From NCBI RefSeq assembly GCF_009933335.1, contig NZ_MAEL01000035.1:156041-220040 (forward strand): a DNA stretch of 64,000 bases. The letters run 5' to 3'. This document shows, in pieces, positions 23,943-33,151 of the stretch (position 1 is its first letter; every line of letters begins with the position of its first letter). This DNA comes from Candidatus Enterococcus willemsii. Its GTDB lineage: Bacteria > Bacillota > Bacilli > Lactobacillales > Enterococcaceae. The translations under genes were made by a program, and so were the position numbers. The notes beneath the pieces are model-generated. The model was not told where the DNA came from and made no database searches. It saw nothing but the letters and a program-made list of their open reading frames with translations.

Positions 23943-25361
23943 ATGGCGAACAATGAAAAATTACAAAATATGGCAGATTTAATTTTAGAAGCAGTGGGTG
24001 GAAAAGCGAATGTCTCAAATTTGACGCATTGTATTACTCGTCTTCGATTTAATTTGAAAGACGAAAGTATTCCAAGTGATGAAGAAGTCAAAAAAATTCC
24101 TGGTGTTATGGGAGTTGCTAGAGCAAGTGGTCAGTATCAAGTGGTGATTGGTCAAACTGTGGGCGATATTTATGCAATAATTGGTGATGAAATTGGCTTA
24201 GATACTAGCTCAACCATTTCCATTAATGGTCATACTAAGAAAAAGCTAACACCAATGGGTATTGTGAAAGGTATTTTTGATGGACTATCTGGCAGTGTGA
24301 CACCTGTCATTCCTGTATTGGTTGCAGCAGCTTTCTTTAAAATGATTGTGAGTTTGCTTGGACCAACAATGTTTGGTGTCCTTACGCCTGAAAGTGATCT
24401 ATATGTGTTACTTAATACAGTCGGTGATGTCGGTTTTTACTTCTTCCCAGTGTTAACAGGTTATACAGCTGCTCGTAAGTTCAATGCCAGTCCTGTATTG
24501 GGAATTTTCATTGGTGGCTTGTTGTTGCATCCAACATTATTAGATCTTGCTGCACAAGCGAAGACTTTAACGGTTTTAGGCGTAACAATTCATCCACAAA
24601 ATTATGCAAGTACGATTATCCCAAGTATTTTATCTGTATGGGTCATGTCTTATATTGAGCAATTTTTCAAACGAGTGATTCCTAATTCGTTACAGATTAT
24701 TTTAACACCGTTTTTAACTGTTTTAGTGATGTTACCAATTACATTGGGAGTTGTGGGGCCATTAGGTAGTTACCTAGGTAATTTTGTTGGACAAGGTTTG
24801 CTTGGTCTTTCAAATACAGGTGGCATTTTGGGTGTTATTGCGATGGGATTATTAGGTGGTTTCCATCAAATACTCGTAATGACGGGCATGCATCATGTAT
24901 TAATGACGGCTTTAATTATTTCATTATCTGAGTCAGGATCAGACCCATTTGTATTACCTGCTGTAATTTGTGGAGGGGCAGCAATTTGGGGAATGACACT
25001 AGCATCATCAATCAAAATTAAAGAAAAAGAAGAAAAAGGCTTGGCGTTTAGTTACTTTATTACTTCTATCATTGGTGGAATTACCGAACCAGCTTTGTAT
25101 GGTTTAGCTGTGAAATATAAACGACTATTTATTGCATTAATCGGTGGCGGATTTGTCGGTGGCATTGTGATGGGAATCTTACATGTGACAAGCTATTCAT
25201 TAATCCCGGTTGCTAATTTATTATTGATTACAACATTTATCGGGGATACATCGGCTAATATTATCAACGGTGTTATTTCAGTAATCATTGCTTTCGTTGT
25301 GTCTTTCCTACTGACTTATTTCTTTGGCTTTGATAAGAATGAACCAGTATTACAAAAATAA
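23943..25361 (+). CDS. PTS beta-glucoside-family EIIBC component
   Basis: A 472-aa fused EIIB-EIIC. The EIIB domain (1-85) has phospho-acceptor Cys30 in LTHCITRLRF, and EIIC (110-470) spans about ten helices with GGITEPALYGLA in the glucose/beta-glucoside family position. There is no EIIA domain; a free EIIA is encoded at 28008. I prefer ATG 23943 because the AAAGGAG site is only 3 nt from the ATG at 23937. The leader carries a RAT/terminator and a cre-like site. No phospho-beta-glucosidase follows. Confidence 0.92.
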   Translation: MANNEKLQNMADLILEAVGGKANVSNLTHCITRLRFNLKDESIPSDEEVKKIPGVMGVARASGQYQVVIGQTVGDIYAIIGDEIGLDTSSTISINGHTKKKLTPMGIVKGIFDGLSGSVTPVIPVLVAAAFFKMIVSLLGPTMFGVLTPESDLYVLLNTVGDVGFYFFPVLTGYTAARKFNASPVLGIFIGGLLLHPTLLDLAAQAKTLTVLGVTIHPQNYASTIIPSILSVWVMSYIEQFFKRVIPNSLQIILTPFLTVLVMLPITLGVVGPLGSYLGNFVGQGLLGLSNTGGILGVIAMGLLGGFHQILVMTGMHHVLMTALIISLSESGSDPFVLPAVICGGAAIWGMTLASSIKIKEKEEKGLAFSYFITSIIGGITEPALYGLAVKYKRLFIALIGGGFVGGIVMGILHVTSYSLIPVANLLLITTFIGDTSANIINGVISVIIAFVVSFLLTYFFGFDKNEPVLQK

Positions 25362-25374
25362 TGGAGATGATAGA

Positions 25375-25464
25375 ATGGCTTTAAGGAGGTCTTATTGGAT
25401 ACAGAGAATAAGACGTTCAATTTCAACCAGTTGGTTATTAGCTGATAGGGAGATTTTGTTATGA
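25375..25464 (+). CDS. Possible 29-aa leader ORF before the antiterminator
   Basis: Starts MALRRSYWIQRIRRS, behind GGAGATGATAG, and ends in an ATGA overlap with the antiterminator start. It is very basic. It may be only a ribosome-delivery leader, or chance. Confidence 0.25.
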   Translation: MALRRSYWIQRIRRSISTSWLLADREILL

Positions 25465-26313
25465 AAGCGATAAAAAAAAATAAATAATAACGTTGCGCTT
25501 TGTGTGGATAATCATCAAAGAGAACTTATTGCTTTTGGCAAAGGTGTTGGTTTTCCAGAGATGCCTTATGAAGTTGATTTAGAAAAGATTACGATGACCT
25601 TTTATCAAGTAGACACAAAATATTATGATTTAATTGCTCGGATTCCGGAAGAAATTTTTGCGATTGCTTCTCATCTAGTAGAAGAAGCCTTTACCAGACT
25701 AAAAGGTGAATTGAATCCTAATTTAGTTTTTCATTTAGCCGATCATATTCACTTTGCGCTTGTTCGACAACAGTCCTATCAAAAAATAAAGTTACCATTT
25801 TCTTTTGAAATCGAGCAATTTTATCCAACGGAAACTCAACTGGGTCAACTTGCTTTGGAACTCATTAAAAATAAATTGCATGTGACACTTCCTGAAAGTG
25901 AAGTCACAGCGATTGCTTGGCATTTTATCAATGCACGTAATGAGAGTGACCCACTAAATGAAGAACAGCAAGTAGAGAATTTGATTCGTAAAATTGTGAC
26001 GACTGTTGAGACAAAATTAGCTATTACAATTGATGAAAATTCCATTAACTACAATCGATTCGTTTTGCATCTTCGTTATTATCTGAAACGTTTAAGGGAA
26101 AATGATTCGACAAAACATGAACCAAATACCTTTTTAGATGGAATGAAAAAAGAATTTCCGGAAATTTATGCTTGCGCTATTACTGTTGGACACTTAGTAG
26201 AAGCAACTTATCATGTCAAAACAAGTGAAGAAGAATTGCTTTACTTGTTGATTCATATCAATCGTATTTATCAACATGCGATATTAGAAAAAACTACAGA
26301 GGAGGATGAATGA
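25461..26313 (+). pseudogene. BglG/LicT-family antiterminator, frameshifted in an A9 tract
   Basis: RNA-binding regulator that would bind the RAT at 23680 and prevent termination. The expected start ATG 25461 (AGGGAG 8 nt before) begins MKAIKK. The conserved continuation KINNNVALCVDNHQREL is in the +1 frame, after nine A residues at 25472-25480; eight would keep the frame. Past the shift, about 275 residues are intact: the rest of the CAT RNA-binding domain, then PRD1 (FHLADHIHFAL) and PRD2 (YLLIHINRIY). The gene may be a pseudogene, be rescued by slippage on the A tract, be phase variable, or reflect a sequencing error. Only the GTG at 25504 would otherwise start the remaining frame, losing the RNA-binding N-terminus. 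Confidence 0.8.
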
Positions 26314-27140
26314 TGACATTAATTGAGTCGTATATTTATTCAGAAACGTTAATGAGAGATGTCAGTGTCTCTGTTTTATTACCTTTACCAAGTATTACAA
26401 ATGCAGAATACGGAGAAGGTGTCGGATTGCCGTCGGATGATCACAAATATCAAACGTTATGGCTAGTCCATTCTGCGACAGGCGACCATACGAAGTTTAT
26501 TCGTGGCTCTAGAATTGAAGCTTTTTCTAGAGCGAATAAAATGGCAGTTGTGATGATGGGTGTTGACAATAGTTTTGGTTGTAATGTGCCTAATATCGGA
26601 AACTATTTTGACTATATTACAGAAGAATTACCTAAGACGCTACAAGCGATTTATCCGTTATCAGATCGTCGCGAAGATAATTTTATTGGAGGCACATCAA
26701 TGGGTGGTTTTGCAGCTTTTATGGCGAGTTTAAGAAAACCCGAAAAATACGCAGCTGCCTTTTCGATCTCAGGTGCATTAGCTATTGAAGAATTGGAGAA
26801 AATTGAAAGTGTTCGTCCATGGTATATAAATGTGACGAATGCATTGTTTGGAGAAAATCGTCAATACTACAACCCTCATGAGCATGATTTACAAACAATG
26901 GCAGAAGATTTACTACAGTCAAACAAAGAACAGCCAGCATTATATGCATGTTGTGGCACCGAAGATATGTATTATCGTGCAGGCTATGATGTAATTCAAG
27001 CCTTACGTGCCAAGGGATTGAATGTGACATATGAAGAAGGACCAGGTGCACATGACTGGGATTATTGGGACCCTCAATTAGGTCATATTATGCGTAATTG
27101 GTTACCTAAAAAGGGCGATTTAGTTCATTTTAAAAAATAA
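26310..27140 (+). CDS. Alpha/beta-hydrolase esterase (EstA/esterase D type), copy 1
   Basis: A 276-aa serine esterase of the putative esterase (EstA tributyrin esterase / S-formylglutathione hydrolase) family. The nucleophile Ser is in FIGGTSMGGFAAF (near residue 130), an acidic residue follows in CCGTEDMYYRAGYD, and catalytic His is in GAHDWDYWD. It has no signal peptide, so it is cytoplasmic. It overlaps the antiterminator stop. It is related to the next gene, suggesting tandem duplication. It probably removes acyl groups from a sugar taken up by this PTS. Confidence 0.88.
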   Translation: MMTLIESYIYSETLMRDVSVSVLLPLPSITNAEYGEGVGLPSDDHKYQTLWLVHSATGDHTKFIRGSRIEAFSRANKMAVVMMGVDNSFGCNVPNIGNYFDYITEELPKTLQAIYPLSDRREDNFIGGTSMGGFAAFMASLRKPEKYAAAFSISGALAIEELEKIESVRPWYINVTNALFGENRQYYNPHEHDLQTMAEDLLQSNKEQPALYACCGTEDMYYRAGYDVIQALRAKGLNVTYEEGPGAHDWDYWDPQLGHIMRNWLPKKGDLVHFKK

Positions 27141-27155
27141 AAGGAGGAAATATTC

Positions 27156-27977
27156 ATGGCTGTTTTTGAAACAAGAGTTTATTCAGAAACATTAATGCAA
27201 GATGTCTCAGTTTCGGTCATCTTACCACTGCCAACTGTTTCTAATATGGAGTATAACGCGAAAGTACGACTTCCTGAAAACGGGGAAAAATATCAGACAG
27301 TATGGTTAATTGGTACAGCGACGGCTGATCATAGCAAGGCAATCCGTAGTACAAGAATTGAAAATTATGCAAAGAAGAAAAACGTTGCAGTCGTTGTCCC
27401 TAATTTGTTGAATAGCTTGGGATATGATTTACCGGGAGGAGATCCGTACTTTGAATACCTAACAGTAGAATTACCAACGATTATTCGCTCCATTTTCCCA
27501 TTATCTGCAAAACGCGAGGATAACTTTATTGGTGGTTCTTCCAATGGTGGATTTACTGCCTTTATGGCGGCGCTGCGTAAACCAGAATTATACTCTGCTG
27601 CGTTTGCAGTGGGTTCTGGTGGCTTAGATATTGAAAAAGCGAAAGAAGCACCCAATGGTAAATTCTGGTTTGATCGCGCACTACCAACTATTTTTGGACC
27701 AAATCATGAATTTTATGATCCGCATATCCATGATTTGAAAGTAATGACCGATGACTTACTGGCAACCGATAAGCCACGACCAAAATTTTATGCAAGTTAC
27801 GGCACGGAAGATATTTATTATTCATATAGTCAAGATGTTATCAAACACATGCAAGCGACTGAACTCGACTTTACTTATTTTGAAGGACCGGGAGAACATG
27901 ATTGGGCATTTTGGGATCCACAATTTAAAGAAGTCCTAAATTGGTTGCCGCTACAAAATGGCTTTGTGTCAGCATAG
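27156..27977 (+). CDS. Alpha/beta-hydrolase esterase (EstA/esterase D type), copy 2
   Basis: A 273-aa paralogue of the preceding esterase with the same opening (VYSETLMQDVSVSVILPLP against IYSETLMRDVSVSVLLPLP). The nucleophile Ser129 lies in FIGGSSNGGFTAF, and the acid and His are in YGTEDIYYS and GEHDWAFWD. AAAGGAGG lies before ATG. Changes around the nucleophile elbow (SNGG for SMGG) suggest a different acyl or sugar preference. It is located between copy 1 and the EIIA gene. Confidence 0.88.
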   Translation: MAVFETRVYSETLMQDVSVSVILPLPTVSNMEYNAKVRLPENGEKYQTVWLIGTATADHSKAIRSTRIENYAKKKNVAVVVPNLLNSLGYDLPGGDPYFEYLTVELPTIIRSIFPLSAKREDNFIGGSSNGGFTAFMAALRKPELYSAAFAVGSGGLDIEKAKEAPNGKFWFDRALPTIFGPNHEFYDPHIHDLKVMTDDLLATDKPRPKFYASYGTEDIYYSYSQDVIKHMQATELDFTYFEGPGEHDWAFWDPQFKEVLNWLPLQNGFVSA

Positions 27978-28007
27978 AAATGATACAATTGGAAGAGGTG
28001 TGAGACA

Positions 28008-28472
28008 ATGTTTTCAAAATTAAAAAAGAAAAAGACGATTTTTAGTCCAATGACTGGTCAATTAATCCCTTTGGCTACTGTCAAAGATCCAGTATTTTCA
28101 CAAGGGATGATGGGACCTGGTTTCGCAATCGAACCAACGAGTGGAGAGATATATTCGCCCGTCGAAGGGACAGTTACTAATATTTTCCCCACTAAACATG
28201 CTATTAGTCTTAAATCAAAAAATGGCAAAGAAATTCTTTTACACATTGGGATTGATACTGTAGCGTTACAAGGGCAAGGCTTTGACATTTTGACAAAAGA
28301 AAACGCCAAAGTCACAAAGGAAACGTTACTCGCTCGTGTTGATCGTGACTATTTGAAACAGCAAGGAAAATATGACACTTTGATGGTGTTGTTTCCAGAA
28401 GAACAGTCACTACCAATCAATGTTGAAGTAAAAGAGACGGTTGCCCAAACAGCTTTGTTTGATTTTGAGTAA
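28008..28472 (+). CDS. PTS glucose-type EIIA component
   Basis: A 154-aa Crr-like phosphocarrier. Key His79 lies in LLHIGIDTVALQGQGF and the partner His at about 64 in KHAISLKS. The opening IFSPMTGQLIPLATVKDPVFSQGMMG is characteristic. As a free protein it supplies the domain missing from the EIIBC at 23943. It is the last gene of the operon. Confidence 0.92.
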   Translation: MFSKLKKKKTIFSPMTGQLIPLATVKDPVFSQGMMGPGFAIEPTSGEIYSPVEGTVTNIFPTKHAISLKSKNGKEILLHIGIDTVALQGQGFDILTKENAKVTKETLLARVDRDYLKQQGKYDTLMVLFPEEQSLPINVEVKETVAQTALFDFE

Positions 28473-28476
28473 TTAG

Positions 28477-28526
28477 AAAATAAGAAGGCATTTTGAACAG
28501 GATTGTTCAGAGTGTCTTCTTATTTT
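28477..28526 (+). terminator. Terminator after EIIA
   Basis: AAAATAAGAAGGCA (28477-28490) pairs with TGTCTTCTTATTTT (28513-28526), with an inner GAACA/TGTTC helix. Confidence 0.82.
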
Positions 28527-28624
28527 ATGAAGATGGTTTTTGTAATTATTGAAATTCCCACTTGTAATTTCCTGAAACTTCCTGTAAAATTTTGAAGGTT
28601 TAATTATTTTTAGTTAGGGTGGGT

Positions 28625-29818
28625 ATGAGTATGTCTAAGTATCAACGAAAGGTTTTACTTTCAACGTCTGCGGGAATTGCGTTGGAGAACATGGATATTA
28701 TGTTCTTAGCATTTTCACTGTCTTCTATTATTACGACCTTTAATATTAGCGGTACACAAGCAGGTTTGATTGCGACAATTACCAATTTAGGTATGCTGGT
28801 CGGAGGAATTTTCTTCGGTATTATGGCAGATAAATATGGACGTGTGAAGGTTTTTTCGCAAACAGTGATTTTGTTTTCGATTGCGTCACTTCTGATGTAT
28901 TTTGCCTCAAATATTTACTTGGTTTACTTGTTCCGTTTTATTGCTGGAATCGGTGCTGGTGGTGAATACGGCGCATGTATGTCATTAATTTCAGAGACAT
29001 TTCCTAAGAAGCATCTAGGGAAAGCTTCCTCAATTGCGGGGATCGGCGCGCAAGTTGGCGCGATGTTAGCAGCTATTTTAGCGTCGCTTATTATTCCGGC
29101 GTTTGGTTGGCAAATGTTATATGTGATTGGTGTTTTACCAGTGATCATGGTGTTATTTATTCGTTGTGGTTTGAAAGAGCCAGAAGTATTTGAAGAAGCT
29201 CGCGCGACTGGGAAGAAAACGAGTTTATGGGAATTATTTGCAACGTCTAAAGTTGCGTGGCAAACGATTGGTTTAAGTTTGATGGTGACGGTTCAAATCG
29301 CTGGTTACTTTGGTTTAATGAACTGGTTACCTTCCATCATGCAGGCTCGTTTAGGTTTGAGCGTTTCAGGTTCTTCTTTATGGATGGTTAGTACGATTGT
29401 TGGGATGTCGTTAGGGATGATGACCTTTGGAACAGTTATGGATAAAATTGGTCCACGTCGTGCGTTTGCTATTTTCTTGCTGTTTTCAGCAGCATCGGTT
29501 TATTTGTTAGTGTTAGCGAATAATCAATGGACACTCGTGGGTGCAGCTGTGATTGTCGGTTATTTTATTAATGGCATGTACGGTGGTTATGGTGCGGTGA
29601 TTAGTCGTTTATACCCAACAGAAATTAGAGCAACAGCGAATAATTTCATTATGAACTTAGGACGTGCAGTTGGAGGCTTTTCTTCCATCGTGATTGGGTT
29701 TCTAATGGATCATTATGATTTACAAGCAGTTATTCTGTTTCTATGTATTATTTATTTAATTAGTTTAACAGTTTTAATGACAATTCCAGGTGTAAAAAAT
29801 TTACAAAAAAACAATTAA
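28625..29818 (+). CDS. MFS transporter, organic-acid/aromatic-acid symporter type
   Basis: A roughly 398-aa major facilitator with 12 helices. Motif A is GIMADKYGRVKVF in the loop after helix 2, and GIGAGGEYGACMSLISE in helix 4 is typical of the sugar/aromatic-acid/metabolite:H+ symporter branches. The start is uncertain (GTG 28619, ATG 28625 or ATG 28631), since only AGGGTGGG precedes. It is monocistronic between two terminators. The substrate is unknown; it may bring in a compound related to the neighbouring PTS, but nothing proves it. Confidence 0.83.
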   Translation: MSMSKYQRKVLLSTSAGIALENMDIMFLAFSLSSIITTFNISGTQAGLIATITNLGMLVGGIFFGIMADKYGRVKVFSQTVILFSIASLLMYFASNIYLVYLFRFIAGIGAGGEYGACMSLISETFPKKHLGKASSIAGIGAQVGAMLAAILASLIIPAFGWQMLYVIGVLPVIMVLFIRCGLKEPEVFEEARATGKKTSLWELFATSKVAWQTIGLSLMVTVQIAGYFGLMNWLPSIMQARLGLSVSGSSLWMVSTIVGMSLGMMTFGTVMDKIGPRRAFAIFLLFSAASVYLLVLANNQWTLVGAAVIVGYFINGMYGGYGAVISRLYPTEIRATANNFIMNLGRAVGGFSSIVIGFLMDHYDLQAVILFLCIIYLISLTVLMTIPGVKNLQKNN

Positions 29819-29826
29819 AAATGAAG

Positions 29827-29860
29827 CAGATACTTTTCGGGAGAAAGGTATCTGTTTTTT
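29827..29860 (+). terminator. Terminator after the MFS gene
   Basis: CAGATACTTT (29827-29836) pairs with AAAGGTATCTG (29844-29854) including one G-U pair, followed by seven T residues. Confidence 0.85.
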
Positions 29861-29923
29861 TGGTGAACTTGTTTAAACCTAGAATATGCTATATGATGAT
29901 AGATTGAAAAGGTGGCGAGCAAG

Positions 29924-32647
29924 ATGAAAGAAAAATTACAAGCAATCATTGAAGAAAATACACAAGAATTTGTTCTCAGCCAAAAGAGAGAAAAATTAAC
30001 TGCCAATGAGTTAGCTGACAAGCTGAATCAAAAGCGTAATACGGTCAGTAAATACTTGAATCAGTTGTGGGAGCAAGGGGTTTTCATTAAAATTAATACT
30101 CGACCAGTGTTATTTATGTCTAGGAAAATCTTGAAAGATGCAGGATATTTAGTGGAAACTGCCTCCGTTGAGACCATTTCCGATTTAAAAAAATTAGAAG
30201 AAAATACATTTATGAAACTAATTGGAATCAACGGTAGCTTACAATCGGCCATTCAACAAATTGAAACCGCAACCATGTATCCAGATAATGGTCTAGCCTT
30301 TATTTTATTTGGTCCTTCGGGTTCTGGAAAGTCCTATATTGCAAAATTATCGCATCAATATGCAATTAGCCAACGATGTCTATCCAAAGAGGCGCCTTTT
30401 ATCGTCTTGAATTGTGCGCAGTATGCCGATAATCCGGAGTTACTGTCTTCCTTATTGTTCGGTTATGTCAAAGGCGCATTCACGGGTGCAGAAGAAGAAA
30501 AAGAAGGCCTCTTAGCTGCGGCTGATGGAGGGATTTTGTTTTTAGACGAGGTGCACCGGTTATCACCAGAATCGCAGGAAAAATTATTTATTTTTATGGA
30601 TAAGGGAACGTATACCCCTCTTGGAGCGGTCAAAGAAACCAAAAAAGCCAATGTACGTTTAATCTTTGCGACAACTGAAAAAAGAGAAAAATTCTTATTA
30701 ACGACATTTATCCGACGAATCCCGATTCAAATTGAATTGCCAAACTTGCATCAACGCAGTGAGCGAGAACGATTAGAATTAATTTATACGTTTTTCCAAG
30801 AAGAGTCGGTTATTTTAGATACGACATTGTCGATTAGCAGTCGCGTGATTCAAGTGTTGATGCACTACCAATTTGCTGGTAATGTGGGAGAATTAAAAAA
30901 TACGATTAAATATTTATGTGCATTCCAGTATCGAAAAATGGATCGAAAGCGTCAATTAATTATTAATACGTCACTCTTACCAGAAGAAATTTATGCTTTG
31001 GTCGAAGAAGAAAACACAATTAGCCCTGTAAAAAATATTCTTATCTCTCCCAATACCTTGATTCGTGAGTTGGAAGGACTCGGTAAATCCAAAGATGCAT
31101 CGAAAATTGATAAGTTATTTGAAGAAATTTTATCCTTGTTTCAACTATACGAAGAAGAACTAACTAGCAATGAGTTTTTGAAAAAAGCTTTGCTAAAAGT
31201 GGATTTAATGATGGACAGTTTTGTGTTTGATAAAATGAGTGAAAATAACCGGATGTTGTTGCAGATGATTAATCGGAAAGTAAAAAGTATCATGAATTTC
31301 TTGGAAGAAGACTATCACTTAACGATTTTTAAAAACGGCGCATTTTACATTTCAAGCTATCTTTTTTATCGGATGCAACAAAATTATCTGGAAAATGAAC
31401 ATGAATCTAAATTTGCCAAATTAAAGCAATTTTTGATGAATAGTTACAATGAGGCTTATGAAAATGCCAAGAATTTAATTTTTCTACTAGAGAACAAGTT
31501 GGATATTTTCTTAAACACCAAAGATGAGATTTTACTCACTTTTTATTTGATTAGTACCGATTTGCAACAACGTGAAGAACAACGGAGCAAAGTCCTGATT
31601 TTAGCGCATGGCTTTGCGACAGCCAGCAGTTTAGCGAATGTTGGCAATCGCTTATTGAATCAACAAATTTTTGAAGCATTTGACATGTCTTTAGAATCAA
31701 CAGCCATTGAAATTGGGCAAAAAGTCGATGAATATATCCAAAAAAATCGTGACAATGAAGAGTTTATTTTTCTCGTCGATATGGGTTCTTTACAAGAAAT
31801 TGAACGTTACATTCATCCGAGAGATTCAATTTTTATTGGAATTGTCAATAATGTGACAACGTCGATGGTTCTGTCAGTCGGACAAATGATTATTAACAAA
31901 ATGGATCCTAAAACACTAATTGATACCATTCAAGCAGAACAACAAATTGAAACCAAATTCTATTTACCTAAAAATAAAACCCGTCGCATCATCATTACCA
32001 CATGTATGACGGGAATTGGTACCGCTGATCAAATTAGAAAACTGATTGAAAATAGTTTGGAAGAAGATTATAACATTGAAGTATTTTCGATGAATTACTA
32101 TTCCTTGAAGCATAATGGTATTGGTCCAAGTATCTCACCGGAAGAAGTCATTACCATCATTGGAACGGATAATCCACATATCAACAATATTCCTTATATT
32201 CCTTTAGAGAAACTAATTTCGGGCGAAGACGGGACATTTACAACGGTAATGAGCGATGTTTTGACAAAAGAAGAGACCGAACAGTTAAACCGAAAAATCA
32301 TTAAGAATTTTTCTTTAGACAAAGTTATTGAATCAATTACGATTTTGGAAAGTCGCACAGTAATCAATGAAATTGAAAAAATTCTTGCACAGTTTGAAGT
32401 GTTGTTTAATCGCAAAATTGAAAACAAAATCCAAATGACCTTGTATGTGCATATCGCTTGTTTAATTGAACGACTCATTCGTAATCAGGCAATCAATGAG
32501 TATCCGGAAGAAAGTTTCAATGAGATTCCGACCAATGTGCTAGATGCTATTCGCAGAGTTCTTAGTGGGATAGAAAATAAATATAGTGTGACGATCCCAC
32601 CATCCGAATTAGGCTATCTTTACAGTATTCTCTTTGAATATCAATAA
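29924..32647 (+). CDS. LevR-like sigma-54-dependent activator (for mannose PTS 2)
   Basis: A 907-aa activator. It has an N-terminal HTH (LTANELADKLNQKRNTVSKYL, about 23-43) and an AAA+ domain with Walker A GPSGSGKS (about 130), the sigma-54 contact loop GAFTGAEEE and Walker B GGILFLDEVH. PRD1 follows, then an EIIA-Man-like domain with His562 in VLILAHGFATASS, an EIIB-Gat-like segment with Cys694 in ITTCMTGIGTA, and a C-terminal PRD2. ATG 29924 sits behind AAAGGTGG; an upstream GTG in frame is less likely. It lies directly upstream of a -24/-12 promoter for the PTS operon. PTS phosphorylation of PRD and EII-like domains is the known control in LevR. Confidence 0.92.
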   Translation: MKEKLQAIIEENTQEFVLSQKREKLTANELADKLNQKRNTVSKYLNQLWEQGVFIKINTRPVLFMSRKILKDAGYLVETASVETISDLKKLEENTFMKLIGINGSLQSAIQQIETATMYPDNGLAFILFGPSGSGKSYIAKLSHQYAISQRCLSKEAPFIVLNCAQYADNPELLSSLLFGYVKGAFTGAEEEKEGLLAAADGGILFLDEVHRLSPESQEKLFIFMDKGTYTPLGAVKETKKANVRLIFATTEKREKFLLTTFIRRIPIQIELPNLHQRSERERLELIYTFFQEESVILDTTLSISSRVIQVLMHYQFAGNVGELKNTIKYLCAFQYRKMDRKRQLIINTSLLPEEIYALVEEENTISPVKNILISPNTLIRELEGLGKSKDASKIDKLFEEILSLFQLYEEELTSNEFLKKALLKVDLMMDSFVFDKMSENNRMLLQMINRKVKSIMNFLEEDYHLTIFKNGAFYISSYLFYRMQQNYLENEHESKFAKLKQFLMNSYNEAYENAKNLIFLLENKLDIFLNTKDEILLTFYLISTDLQQREEQRSKVLILAHGFATASSLANVGNRLLNQQIFEAFDMSLESTAIEIGQKVDEYIQKNRDNEEFIFLVDMGSLQEIERYIHPRDSIFIGIVNNVTTSMVLSVGQMIINKMDPKTLIDTIQAEQQIETKFYLPKNKTRRIIITTCMTGIGTADQIRKLIENSLEEDYNIEVFSMNYYSLKHNGIGPSISPEEVITIIGTDNPHINNIPYIPLEKLISGEDGTFTTVMSDVLTKEETEQLNRKIIKNFSLDKVIESITILESRTVINEIEKILAQFEVLFNRKIENKIQMTLYVHIACLIERLIRNQAINEYPEESFNEIPTNVLDAIRRVLSGIENKYSVTIPPSELGYLYSILFEYQ

Positions 32648-32678
32648 AAATCAGAAAGCAAGAGGTGTCCCAGTAAGT

Positions 32679-32694
32679 TGGTACGCTTCTTGCT
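32679..32694 (+). promoter_or_regulatory. Sigma-54 (-24/-12) promoter of mannose PTS 2
   Basis: TGGTAC-N5-TTGCT with the invariant GG and GC exactly 10 bases apart. It lies 31 bp after the activator gene and 26 bp before the EIIA start. Activation needs the LevR-like protein encoded just upstream. Confidence 0.85.
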
Positions 32695-32719
32695 TTTATT
32701 AGGTATGAGGAGGGAATTT

Positions 32720-33151
32720 ATGAAAAATGAACTGAGATTTATCCTAGCAAGTCATGGACCGTTTGCACGTGCAGCATTAGAAACATTGGAAATGATTGCT
32801 GGGAAGCAATCGAACATGACAGCACTAGAACTTCAATTTGGTGAAGGACTAGAGGAATTTGTTGGAAAGTATGAAGCAGAAATTGCTCAGTATCCAGAAG
32901 ACACGATTATTATTTTGACCGATATTTTTGGTGGAACACCATCAAATGCGGCATTACAACTATTGTTTAATCATGAGAATATTCAAGTTTTTTCAGGCTT
33001 TAATATTCCGTTAGTTTTGGAATTATCTACGATGTCTTTTGAGAATGTAGCAGATTTATGTGCCTTTGCTGAAAAGAATTGGCCCAACTATTTAACAAAT
33101 ATTAATCAACAAATGCAAAAAAGAGAGGAAGTAATAGAAGATGAGTATTGA
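32720..33151 (+). CDS. PTS mannose-family EIIA component (system 2)
   Basis: A 143-aa phosphocarrier with His12 in FILASHGPFARAA and ILTDIFGGTPSNAAL. The open frame extends to 32678, into the sigma-54 promoter, so the real start is ATG 32720 behind GAGGAGGG. It overlaps EIIB by 11 bp. Confidence 0.93.
   Translation: MKNELRFILASHGPFARAALETLEMIAGKQSNMTALELQFGEGLEEFVGKYEAEIAQYPEDTIIILTDIFGGTPSNAALQLLFNHENIQVFSGFNIPLVLELSTMSFENVADLCAFAEKNWPNYLTNINQQMQKREEVIEDEY

Noticed and set aside
26310..27977. Tandem esterases considered as an assembly duplication
   Set aside because: The two copies differ at many positions, including around the nucleophile, and have separate ribosome-binding sites, so they are diverged paralogues.
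32678..32719. Upstream extension of the system 2 EIIA gene (also system 3 at 40707)
   Set aside because: Both extensions translate the sigma-54 promoter itself; internal ATGs with good binding sites give standard-length proteins.
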